Assembly: GCF_014779665.1 (NCBI RefSeq)
Contig: NZ_JACXYY010000003.1
Coordinates: 496,001 to 560,000 of the forward strand
Direction of reading: 5' to 3'
DNA: 64,000 bases
DNA from: Nocardioides hwasunensis
GTDB taxonomy: Bacteria; Actinomycetota; Actinomycetes; Propionibacteriales; Nocardioidaceae
Shown: piece by piece, positions 41,856 through 49,521 of the stretch
Numbering within the stretch: the stretch's first letter is position 1
Layout of the letters: each line of letters begins with the position of its first letter
Notes under the pieces: model-generated
The model's input: only the letters and a program-made list of their open reading frames with translations
The model's database searches: none
What the model was told of the DNA's origin: nothing
Program-made: the position numbers and the translations under genes

Positions 41856-43898
41856 ATGAGCCCCCGCACCCCCCTGCCCCTGCTCCCCATGGCCGATCGC
41901 ACCCACGGCAACCGCAGCGCGGTGACCTGCCACCTGCGCTGCGGTGACGCCTGCTTCGCCGCCGCTCCCAACGGCACCGACACGTCGTACTTCCGCGACG
42001 TCGCCGCCCAGGCCCTGAGCCGCCGCACGGTGGTCGGCAGCGGTGTCGCAGCTGCCGCCCTCACCGCCGTGCCGGCCCTCCCGGCCGCCGCGAAGCCCGG
42101 CACGGGCGGGCCCGGTCACGGCCACCCCGGGCACGGACATCGCGACCCACTGCCCTTCACCGCGATCGCGCCCGTCGCCACGACGGTCGACACGGTGACC
42201 GTCCCGGCCGGCTACCGCTGGGACCCGATCCTGCGCTGGGGCGACCCGATCCTGCGCGGCGCTCCCGCCTTCGACGGTGCCCACCAGACTCCCGAGGCGC
42301 AGGCCGGCCAGTTCGGCTACAACAACGACTACCTCGACATCATCGAGACGAACCGCTCCGGCACGAAGGCGCTGCTCGTGTGCAACCACGAGTACACCAA
42401 CGAGACCATCATGTTCCCGCCCGGCACCGACTCCGAGACCGTCATCCGCACGGCCTGGGCGGCCCACGGCATGTCCGTCGTCGAGCTCACCCGCCGGCGT
42501 CGCGGGGAGAGGTGGACCTACGTCCCCGGTGCCCGCCTCAACCGCCGGATCACCCTGGACACGCCCTTCGTCCTCGACGGCCCGGCCGCCGGCTCCGACC
42601 TGTTCAAGACGGCCGAGGACCCGACCGGCCGCACCGTGCGCGGCACGATGAACAACTGCGCCGGCGGCACCACCCCGTGGGGCACCGTGCTGTCGGGCGA
42701 GGAGAACTTCAACCAGTACTTCCGCGCCACCGGGACCGACCCGAAGGAGGCCCGCTACGGCCTCTCCGCCACCCAGGACACCCGCAACTGGCGCTCGGTC
42801 GACCCGCGCTGGGACGCCACCACGGCTGACTACGAGAACGAGCCGAACCGGTTCGGCTGGATCGTCGAGATCGACCCGTCCGACCCGCGCTCGACCCCGG
42901 TCAAGCACACCGCGATGGGCCGCTTCAAGCACGAGGGCGCCAACGTCATCCTCAACGGCGACGGGCACGTGGTGGCCTACATGGGCGACGACGAGCGCTT
43001 CGACTACCTCTACCGCTTCGTGTCGAAGGACCGGGTCCGCGGCGGCGGGCACCACCGGGCCGGACGCCGGCACGGGCAGCGCTCACCGCTCAGCGAGGGT
43101 GACCTCTCGGTTGCGCGGTTCACCGGCGACGGGCTCGAGGACGGGGTCAGCGACGGCACCGGCGAGTGGATCCCGCTCACCCGCGACGGCCGGTCGATGG
43201 TGCCGGGCTTCAGCCTCGAGGAGGTGCTGGTCTACACGCGCCTGGCCGCCGACGCGGTGATGCCGACCAAGATGGACCGGCCCGAGGACGTCGAGCCGAG
43301 CACGCACAACGGCCGGATCTACGTCGCCTGCACCAACAACACCGATCGCGGCAAGCCGGGCAAGGAAGGCCCGACCGAGCCCAACCCGCGTGCGGCCAAC
43401 AAGGACGGCCACATCGTCGAGATCGTCCCCGACGGCGCCGACCACACCCGGACCACCTTCACCTGGAACCTGCTGCTCGTCTGCGGGGACGCGGCGTCGG
43501 CCGGCACCTACTTCGGCGGCTGGACCGGCCCGGTGTCGCCGATCTCCTGTCCCGACAACGTCGCGTTCGACAGCGTCGGCAACCTCTGGATCTCGACCGA
43601 CGGGCAGCCGAGCGCGATCAAGCTCAGCGACGGCCTCTTCAAGGTGCCCGTCGAGGGTCCCGAGCGTGGTCACGTGCAGCAGTTCCTGGCGGTCCCCTCG
43701 GGCGCCGAGACCTGCGGCCCGGTGATCCACGACCGGGACGGCTCGGTCTTCGTCGCCGTCCAGCACCCGGGCGAGGACGGCTCGTGGGAGGCGCCGCAGT
43801 CCCGCTTCCCGGACTTCGTGCCCACCGGCGCCGCCAGCCGCCCCGGCCAGTTCTCCGGTCCGCGGCCCACCGTCGTGCAGGTGACGCGCAGCCGCTGA
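41856..43898 (+). CDS. phoX: PhoX-family alkaline phosphatase, Tat-exported
   Basis: The 680-residue protein matches PhoX/DUF839. A long N-terminal region leads to a twin-arginine signal SRRTVVGSG (55-63) and a hydrophobic Ala stretch, then a His/Gly segment with His at 88, 90, 93 and 95. Domain marks are LLVCNHEYTNE, NNCAGGTTPWGTVLSGEENF and FGWIVEIDP; PhoX enzymes use Fe and Ca. It liberates phosphate from organic monoesters. Tat genes lie 2.7 kb downstream. The first 50 residues before the RR motif, with three Cys and no membrane segment, are typical of PhoX precursors. Confidence 0.92.
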   Translation: MSPRTPLPLLPMADRTHGNRSAVTCHLRCGDACFAAAPNGTDTSYFRDVAAQALSRRTVVGSGVAAAALTAVPALPAAAKPGTGGPGHGHPGHGHRDPLPFTAIAPVATTVDTVTVPAGYRWDPILRWGDPILRGAPAFDGAHQTPEAQAGQFGYNNDYLDIIETNRSGTKALLVCNHEYTNETIMFPPGTDSETVIRTAWAAHGMSVVELTRRRRGERWTYVPGARLNRRITLDTPFVLDGPAAGSDLFKTAEDPTGRTVRGTMNNCAGGTTPWGTVLSGEENFNQYFRATGTDPKEARYGLSATQDTRNWRSVDPRWDATTADYENEPNRFGWIVEIDPSDPRSTPVKHTAMGRFKHEGANVILNGDGHVVAYMGDDERFDYLYRFVSKDRVRGGGHHRAGRRHGQRSPLSEGDLSVARFTGDGLEDGVSDGTGEWIPLTRDGRSMVPGFSLEEVLVYTRLAADAVMPTKMDRPEDVEPSTHNGRIYVACTNNTDRGKPGKEGPTEPNPRAANKDGHIVEIVPDGADHTRTTFTWNLLLVCGDAASAGTYFGGWTGPVSPISCPDNVAFDSVGNLWISTDGQPSAIKLSDGLFKVPVEGPERGHVQQFLAVPSGAETCGPVIHDRDGSVFVAVQHPGEDGSWEAPQSRFPDFVPTGAASRPGQFSGPRPTVVQVTRSR

Positions 43899-43939
43899 CA
43901 CCGGCATCTCCGCGCGACACCGCATCCGTGGCGTGGTCG

Positions 43940-43955
43940 GACCCGTCGCCGGGTC
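43940..43955 (+). terminator. Small hairpin after phoX
   Basis: GACCCG-TCGC-CGGGTC lies 42 bases after the phoX stop and before the ankyrin gene start at 43975. No T tract. Confidence 0.35.
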
Positions 43956-43974
43956 GATGTGGTCTGATCACGCC

Positions 43975-44631
43975 ATGGAGCAGCAGCGGGGCACGTGGCC
44001 GGGGGTCGTGGACCCCGAGGTCCTCAAGGACACCGTGGTCGCGGCGTCCCACCGGCTGGCGGACGCCGCCAAGGTCGGTGCGTGGGACACCGTCCTGCAC
44101 CAGCTGACGTCGTCCCACGCAGTCGGGGCCAACCAGTGGCGCATCGGCGGCTCGAGCTGGTTCAGCCCGCTGCACCAGGCCGCGTGGCTCGGCGCACCCG
44201 TCGGCGTCGTGGACCGGCTCGTGGAGCTCGGCGCCTGGCGCTCGCTCCGCACCGCGGACGGCGCCCGCCCGGTGGACCTCGCCCGCGACCGCGGCCACGC
44301 GCACCTGGTCGATGCGCTCGCCACCTCGGAGGTGACCGCGTCCCTGCGCCGGAGGCACGACGCCTGGGACAGCCACCTCGACGCCCTCGTCGCCGAGCGG
44401 ACCGACGGCCTGCCACCGGTCGCCTACCGACCGGTGGCCACCGAGGTCGCCGCACTGGAGCCGCTGGACTCGCTGTGGTTCCCCTATCCGGGGATGTACG
44501 GCGGGTTCTCCCTGAGCCTGCACCGCAACCGCCTCGTGGTGGAGAGCTGGTGCCGGGTGGCGGGCGGGTCCGGCCAGGCCCACGTGATCACCAGCGGCGG
44601 CTGCGTCCTGGTCGAGGAGGGCTTCGTGTGA
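43975..44631 (+). CDS. Ankyrin-repeat protein
   Basis: The 218-residue protein contains about two ankyrin repeats (about 40-115: WFSPLHQAAWLGAPVGVVDRLVELGAWRSLRTADGARPVDLARDRGHAHLVDAL). An unassigned C-terminal region carries conserved-looking aromatic residues (LDSLWFPYPGMYGGFSLSLH). It has no signal peptide. An ATG at 43933 is in frame, but the ATG at 43975 gives a more normal N-terminus. It overlaps the ceramidase-like gene by four bases. Confidence 0.72.
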   Translation: MEQQRGTWPGVVDPEVLKDTVVAASHRLADAAKVGAWDTVLHQLTSSHAVGANQWRIGGSSWFSPLHQAAWLGAPVGVVDRLVELGAWRSLRTADGARPVDLARDRGHAHLVDALATSEVTASLRRRHDAWDSHLDALVAERTDGLPPVAYRPVATEVAALEPLDSLWFPYPGMYGGFSLSLHRNRLVVESWCRVAGGSGQAHVITSGGCVLVEEGFV

Positions 44632-45404
44632 GGACTCCTCCGATCGCCGTCGCCAGCGCGGTCGCGGTGAGCTCGACCGCGCTGCTCGTGGTGGCGATCG
44701 GGCAGGGCTGGCTCGGGCCGGACGTCGGCCGAGGCGCGAACTTCTGCGAGGCGGCGCGCGACGGCCTCGTGCGGCAGCCGGCCAACACGCTCTCCAACCT
44801 CGGCTTCGTCGTCGCCGGACTGCTGGTCGCCCGTCGCGCCGGCAGCCGGTCCCCCGACAGCGTGCTGCCGATGCGGGTCGCCACCTTCTACGCGTGCGTC
44901 GTCGTGCTGCTCGGCCCCGGCTCCGCGGCGATGCACGCGACCCAGAGCGCGTGGGGCGGGCACCTCGACATGCTGAGCATGTACCTCGTCGCCGGCTTCG
45001 CCGCCTCGTGGGCGTGGGTGCGCTGGACCCGGAGAGGCACGGCGGCCTTCGCGACGGCGTACGTCGCCTGCGTCGCGGCGTGCGAGGCCGCCGGGCTCTG
45101 GTCCGGCCCCGTGCCCGTCGTCCACTACGCCGGCAACCTGGCGTTCGGCCTCCTCCTGGTCGCGGCCGTGGTGCTGGAGTTCCTCGTCTGGCGGCGCGCG
45201 GAGTCGGTGCTGGTCCTCCGCCACGGCGTCGTCGCCCTCGCCGCGATGCTCCTCGCCTTCACCGTCTGGCTGCTCAGCAACGCCGGCTGGTGCGACCCGC
45301 ACTCGCTCCTGCAGGGCCACGCCGTCTGGCACCTGCTGTGCGCGGTCGCGGCCTACTGGCTGTTCCGGATGTACGCCTCGGAGCGCCTGCGCCCCGCAGC
45401 CTGA
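44628..45404 (+). CDS. Ceramidase/CREST-superfamily-like membrane protein
   Basis: The 258-residue protein has seven hydrophobic segments and the CREST-type pattern ANFCEAARDGLVRQPANTLSNLGFV, GPGSAAMHATQSAWGGHLDMLSMY and LLQGHAVWHLLCAVAAYWLF, with Ser, Asp and three His that could hold a zinc. Relatives include alkaline ceramidases and PAQR receptors, all metal-dependent amidases or lipases. The GTG overlaps the ankyrin stop (GTGA). Since most bacteria of this group lack sphingolipids, the true substrate is open. Confidence 0.75.
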   Translation: MRTPPIAVASAVAVSSTALLVVAIGQGWLGPDVGRGANFCEAARDGLVRQPANTLSNLGFVVAGLLVARRAGSRSPDSVLPMRVATFYACVVVLLGPGSAAMHATQSAWGGHLDMLSMYLVAGFAASWAWVRWTRRGTAAFATAYVACVAACEAAGLWSGPVPVVHYAGNLAFGLLLVAAVVLEFLVWRRAESVLVLRHGVVALAAMLLAFTVWLLSNAGWCDPHSLLQGHAVWHLLCAVAAYWLFRMYASERLRPAA

Positions 45405-45571
45405 AACTCATCCATCCGGGTGGAGATGGTCGAGCTAGTCAGATTCGGCCCAATCCGTTGTCGCCCACTGTGCCGAACGTCCTAGGTCACACCAATCGGG
45501 CCTCAGTCCCGGTGGGCCGTCGGAGGCTCGGCGACCTCGAAGCGACAGCGACACCTCTGAATGGAGTACGC

Positions 45572-46492
45572 ATGTTCGGCAAGGCAGTAGTCACAGACAT
45601 GATCAACCGAAGCGCCGAGAACGAGACCGACCGGCGCCTGTTCCTCAAGTCGGCGGGAGTCGCCGGTCTCGGCGTCGTCGGCGCGGGAGCACTCGGCGGG
45701 ATGACCGCTGCGCCCGCGCAGGCCGCAGGCGTCAGCGACGGAGCGGTCCTCAACTTCGCGCTCAACCTCGAGTACCTGGAGGCGGAGTTCTACCAGTACG
45801 CCGCCTTCGGCAAGGGCCTCGACGACAAGCTCACCTCCGGCAAGGGCAAGAAGGGCGGTGTGAAGGGCGGCCGTCAGGTGCAGTTCGCCACGCCGGCGAT
45901 CCGCAAGTACGCCGAGGAGATCGCCACCGACGAGCTCGACCACGTCAGCTTCCTGCGCAAGGCGCTGGGCGGCGCCAAGGTGGCGCGTCCGGCCATCAAC
46001 ATCCAGGAGAGCTTCACCGCCGCGGCGACCGCGGCCGGCCTGATCCAGCCCGGCCAGACCTTCGACCCCTACGCCAACGAGGACAACTTCCTCCTCGCTG
46101 CGTTCGTCTTCGAGGACGTGGGCGTCACGGCCTACAAGGGCGCCGCTCCGCTCATCACCAACAAGACCTACCTGGAGGCTGCCGCCGGCATCCTGGCCGT
46201 CGAGGCCTACCACGCCGGCATCGTGCGCAGCGCGCTCTACTCCAAGGGTCTGCAGGACGCCGCCAAGGCCATCTCCAAGGCGCGTGACAGCCTCGACGGC
46301 AAGTCGACCAAGGACCAGGGCATCGGCTCGGAGGCCGGCAAGGCCAACCTCGTCCCCACGGACAAGAACGGCATCGCCTTCAGCCGCACGCCGGGCCAGG
46401 TCCTCAACGTGGTCTACCTCAACCCGAAGTCCGTCACCAAGGGCGGCTTCTTCCCCCGCGGCGTCAACGGCGCCGTCAACAAGAGCTCGTGA
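45572..46492 (+). CDS. Ferritin-like (PF13668-type) protein with a twin-arginine-like leader
   Basis: The 306-residue protein begins with a polar stretch and DRRLFLKSAGVAGLGVVGAGALGG (about 20-45), an RR-containing leader of Tat type, ending near APAQAA. A ferritin-like four-helix domain follows, with acidic and His positions in NLEYLEAEFYQYAAF, ATDELDHVSFLRKALG and VEAYHAGIVRSALY. The family binds metals but its reaction is not known. A strong ribosome binding region (TGGAG) precedes the ATG at 45572. Tandem hairpins end its transcript just before tatB. Confidence 0.83.
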   Translation: MFGKAVVTDMINRSAENETDRRLFLKSAGVAGLGVVGAGALGGMTAAPAQAAGVSDGAVLNFALNLEYLEAEFYQYAAFGKGLDDKLTSGKGKKGGVKGGRQVQFATPAIRKYAEEIATDELDHVSFLRKALGGAKVARPAINIQESFTAAATAAGLIQPGQTFDPYANEDNFLLAAFVFEDVGVTAYKGAAPLITNKTYLEAAAGILAVEAYHAGIVRSALYSKGLQDAAKAISKARDSLDGKSTKDQGIGSEAGKANLVPTDKNGIAFSRTPGQVLNVVYLNPKSVTKGGFFPRGVNGAVNKSS

Positions 46493-46502
46493 CCTCCGTG
46501 TC

Positions 46503-46527
46503 GCGATCGAGCGCTCTGCTCGTTCGC
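46503..46527 (+). terminator. Hairpin 1 after the ferritin-like gene
   Basis: GCGA-t-CGAGC, loop GCTCT, GCTCG-t-TCGC forms a nine-pair stem with one T-T mismatch, 10 bases after the stop. Confidence 0.6.
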
Positions 46528-46550
46528 GGCACCGGTCCCGAACGCTCACC

Positions 46551-46584
46551 GGTGGTCCGGGCGTCGCGAGGCGCCCGGACCGCC
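46551..46584 (+). terminator. Hairpin 2 after the ferritin-like gene
   Basis: GGTCCGGGCG (46554-46563) and CGCCCGGACC (46572-46581) form a perfect 10-bp stem that can extend by outer G-C pairs. It ends 24 bases before the tatB ATG. Confidence 0.65.
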
Positions 46585-46607
46585 GGGAGCGGCTGAGAGG
46601 AGATCAC

Positions 46608-47003
46608 ATGTTCGGCATCGGACTGCCCGAGCTCGCCGTCATCGCGTTCTTCGGGGTCATCTTGATGGGCCCCGACAAGCTCCCCGGACTGGCCAAGCAG
46701 CTGGGTCAGGGGATCAAGGCCGCCAAGCGCATGGGTGACTCCGTGCGCGACGACCTCCGTACCTCCCTCGGTGACGACTACGCCGACCTCGAGCTGCGCG
46801 ACCTCAACCCGCGCGAGATGGTCCGGCGCCAGGTCATGGAGGTCCTCGCCGAGCGTGACGAGGACGAGTCGGACTCGGACGACGAGGACGACGACACCTA
46901 CAACACCGACGACGAGGACGACGCCGACGAGCCCGCCGGCGCCACCGACGCACTACCCGCAGGAGCGGTGCACCCGCTCCGCGACGAGAGGAAGACAGCA
47001 TGA
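46608..47003 (+). CDS. tatB: Sec-independent translocase protein TatB
   Basis: The 131-residue protein has the TatB start MFGIGLPELAVIAFFGVILMGPDKLPGLAKQ: one membrane helix, a hinge and an amphipathic helix. A very acidic Asp/Glu tail follows (about 82-107). TatB works with TatC to recognise twin-arginine precursors. GAGAGGAG precedes the ATG. It overlaps tatA by four bases. Confidence 0.88.
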   Translation: MFGIGLPELAVIAFFGVILMGPDKLPGLAKQLGQGIKAAKRMGDSVRDDLRTSLGDDYADLELRDLNPREMVRRQVMEVLAERDEDESDSDDEDDDTYNTDDEDDADEPAGATDALPAGAVHPLRDERKTA

Positions 47004-47302
47004 CTTCCACCATCACCCCGCTGCTGATCGGAGGGCTGGGCGGCATGGAGCTGATCATCATCTTGGCCGTGCTCCTCCTGCTGTTCGGAGCCTCCAAGCT
47101 CCCCGACCTCGCTCGCGGCTCCGGCCAGGCGCTGCGCATCTTCAAGTCCGAGACCAAGGGTCTGATGGACGACGACAAGCCGGCCAGCGCCGACAAGGCG
47201 AAGACGGCTGCCCCGGTCTCCGAGCCCGTCCTCACCGAGACGGTCGTGGCTGAGCCGGTCGTCGTCGAGACGCCCCGCGAGCACGACGCTCCGCGCGGCT
47301 GA
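47000..47302 (+). CDS. tatA: Sec-independent translocase protein TatA
   Basis: The 100-residue protein has one N-terminal membrane helix (MELIIILAVLLLLFGASKLPDLARGSGQALRIFKSE) followed by an amphipathic helix and a flexible Val/Glu/Pro tail. TatA oligomers form the translocation pore. It begins in the stop of tatB and ends 11 bases before tatC. Confidence 0.9.
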   Translation: MTSTITPLLIGGLGGMELIIILAVLLLLFGASKLPDLARGSGQALRIFKSETKGLMDDDKPASADKAKTAAPVSEPVLTETVVAEPVVVETPREHDAPRG

Positions 47303-47313
47303 GAGGACCTCAG

Positions 47314-48144
47314 ATGTCGATCGCCACTGCCGTCAACGTGCTGCGGATCGCCCCCAGCCAGCCGGGCTCCACGCCCGGCAGCATGTCGCTGGCCGGCCAC
47401 CTCCGCGAGGCGAGGGCCCGGCTCATCCGCTGTGCGCTCGTGCTGGTGGTGGCGTTCTTCGTCGCCCTCCCCTTCTACGACCAGCTGCTCTCGCTGGTGC
47501 TCGGCCCCTACAACCAGGCGCAGCAGCTCATCGGGGAGGACACCGTCAGCACGGCCTACGTGGCCGGCGCGACGGGTCCCCTCATGCTCAACCTCAAGCT
47601 CTGCGGCGTCGCCGCCCTCGTCGCGGCCAGCCCCTACTGGCTCTGGCAGGCGTGGTCCTTCATCGTGCCCGGTCTGCTGGCCCGGGAGAAGCGCTGGTCC
47701 AAGGTCTTCGCCGCCATCGCCGGCCCGCTCTTCATCGCAGGCGTGGCCCTGGGCTACTACGTGCTGCCCAAGGGCCTCGGGGTGCTGATCGGGTTCACCC
47801 CGGCCGGCATGGAGAACCTCGTCGAGTTCGGCGACTACTTCTCGTTCTTCAGCCGGATGCTCCTGGTCTTCGGACTGGCCGTGGAGATCCCGTTCTTCCT
47901 GGTGCTGCTCAACCTGGCGGGCGTCGTCACCGGCGCGCAGCTCGGCAAGCACCGCAACATCATCCTGATGTCGGCCGTGGTCTTCGCCGCCGTCGCGACA
48001 CCCTCCACCGACCCGTTCTCGATGCTGATGCTCGCCATCCCGATGATGGTGCTGTTCATCCTGGCCGAGGTCATCACCCGACTCATCGACCGCCGTCGCC
48101 GTGCCCGGGCGCTGGCCCAGGTCGCCCCGTGGACCGAGGACTGA
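47314..48144 (+). CDS. tatC: Sec-independent translocase protein TatC
   Basis: The 276-residue protein has six membrane segments and the TatC marks MSLAGHLREARARLIRC, PYWLWQAWSFIVPGLLAREKRW and FGLAVEIPFFLVLLNLAGVVT. It is the receptor for twin-arginine signals. The first 25 residues extend beyond the usual start; a downstream ATG reading MSLAGHLRE is possible. Local Tat cargoes include PhoX, the 5'-nucleotidase and the ferritin-like protein. Confidence 0.93.
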   Translation: MSIATAVNVLRIAPSQPGSTPGSMSLAGHLREARARLIRCALVLVVAFFVALPFYDQLLSLVLGPYNQAQQLIGEDTVSTAYVAGATGPLMLNLKLCGVAALVAASPYWLWQAWSFIVPGLLAREKRWSKVFAAIAGPLFIAGVALGYYVLPKGLGVLIGFTPAGMENLVEFGDYFSFFSRMLLVFGLAVEIPFFLVLLNLAGVVTGAQLGKHRNIILMSAVVFAAVATPSTDPFSMLMLAIPMMVLFILAEVITRLIDRRRRARALAQVAPWTED

Positions 48145-48152
48145 GGACCGAG

Positions 48153-49445
48153 ATGTTCCAGACCAAGAAGTACGCCGCTCCCCCGACCCGTCGTGCGTCG
48201 GGGGACGCGGTCTCCCTTGCGGAGCCGGGGCCTCCGGGCGGTCCGCGACGGGCGATGGGCCGGCTGTGGCCCCTGCTGGGACCGGCGTTCGTCACCGCGG
48301 TGGCCTACGTCGATCCCGGCAACTTCGCGACCAACATCTCCGCCGGGTCCATCTACGGATACCTGCTGGTCTGGGTGGTGGTCGTCAGCAACGTGATGGC
48401 GATGCTCATCCAGTACCTCTCCGCCAAGGCGGGCGTCGCCACCGGCATGAGCCTGCCCGCGCTGTGCCGGGCCCACCTGCCCCGCCGTGTGGTGCGCGGA
48501 CTGTGGGGGCAGGCCGAGCTGGTCGCCATCGCGACCGACCTCGCGGAGGTCGTCGGCGGCGCGCTGGCGCTCAAGCTCCTGTTCGACCTGCCGCTCATCG
48601 TCGGTGGAACGATCACCGCGGTCGTGGCGTTCGCCATGCTCGGCCTCAAGAACCGCGGCCACCGCCACTTCGAGGCCGCCATCGTCGGCCTGCTCGGCGT
48701 GATCCTCGTGGGCTTCGTCTACGACGTCGCCATCAGTGGCATCGACTCGATGGCCGTGCTCGACGGCACGCTGCCCCGCTTCGACGGCGCCGAGAGCGTG
48801 ATGCTCGCCGCCGGGATGCTCGGGGCCACCGTCATGCCCCACGCGATCTACCTCCACAGTGCGCTCACCAGCGAGCGCCACCGCCCGCGCACCGACACCG
48901 AGCGACGCACGATCATGCGTGGCCAGCGCGTCGACGTGATCGTCGCGATGACCATCGCCGGCCTGATGAACCTCTCGCTCCTGCTCGTGGCGGCCTCGGC
49001 CCTCTCGGGCCAGGGCATCGACACCATCGAGGGTGCGCACGCCGGCCTGGGCGAGTCCCTCGGCAAGGGCGCGGCACTCCTCTTCGCCCTCGGCCTGCTG
49101 GCCTCGGGCTTCGCCTCGAGCAGCGTCGGCACCCTGTCGGGCCAGGTGATCATGGAGGGCTTCATCCGCCGCCGGATCCCGGTGACCCTGCGCCGCCTCA
49201 TCACGCTGCTGCCCGCCCTGGTCATCCTGGGCATGGGCGTGGACCCGACCGCGGCACTGGTCGGCTCGCAGGTCGTGCTCTCGTTCGGCATCCCGTTCGC
49301 GCTGGTCCCGCTCGTCTGGTTCACCGCGCGCAAGGACGTGATGGGCTCGCTCGTCAATCGGCCGGTCACCACGATCGCCGGGGGCCTGGCCGCCGGGGTG
49401 ATCATCGTCCTCAACGCCGTCCTGCTGGTGCAGCTGGCCTCGTAG
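48153..49445 (+). CDS. mntH: Nramp-family divalent metal transporter
   Basis: The 430-residue protein has about 11 membrane segments. TM1 carries the metal-binding AYVDPGNFATN, and TM6 has GATVMPHAIYLHSAL with the conserved MPH. It takes up Mn2+ (or Fe2+) with protons. It starts eight bases after tatC and probably belongs to the same transcript. Metal supply may serve the nearby metallophosphatases, which is inference. Confidence 0.9.
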   Translation: MFQTKKYAAPPTRRASGDAVSLAEPGPPGGPRRAMGRLWPLLGPAFVTAVAYVDPGNFATNISAGSIYGYLLVWVVVVSNVMAMLIQYLSAKAGVATGMSLPALCRAHLPRRVVRGLWGQAELVAIATDLAEVVGGALALKLLFDLPLIVGGTITAVVAFAMLGLKNRGHRHFEAAIVGLLGVILVGFVYDVAISGIDSMAVLDGTLPRFDGAESVMLAAGMLGATVMPHAIYLHSALTSERHRPRTDTERRTIMRGQRVDVIVAMTIAGLMNLSLLLVAASALSGQGIDTIEGAHAGLGESLGKGAALLFALGLLASGFASSSVGTLSGQVIMEGFIRRRIPVTLRRLITLLPALVILGMGVDPTAALVGSQVVLSFGIPFALVPLVWFTARKDVMGSLVNRPVTTIAGGLAAGVIIVLNAVLLVQLAS

Positions 49446-49521
49446 TGGGTTGACCGGGACCGAGACGGTGTAGGTAGATGGACCGACCCCCGTCTCGGAA
49501 CTCTCGGAAAGTGGTTGACCC

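Noticed and set aside
37530-43073. An open frame of about 1847 codons on the minus strand
   Set aside because: It is antisense to three well-supported secreted phosphoesterase genes and GrpB. Long antisense frames are expected in GC-rich DNA because stop codons are rare in the complementary frame, and its product is low-complexity Val/Gly/Arg-rich.
44894-45571. N-terminal extension of the ferritin-like gene
   Set aside because: The extension reads through the ceramidase-like gene in another frame; the ATG at 45572 has a ribosome binding site and starts a proper leader.
49446-49521. PHO box before the 5'-nucleotidase
   Set aside because: GTTGACC occurs at 49449 and 49514, but the copies are 65 bases apart rather than 11.
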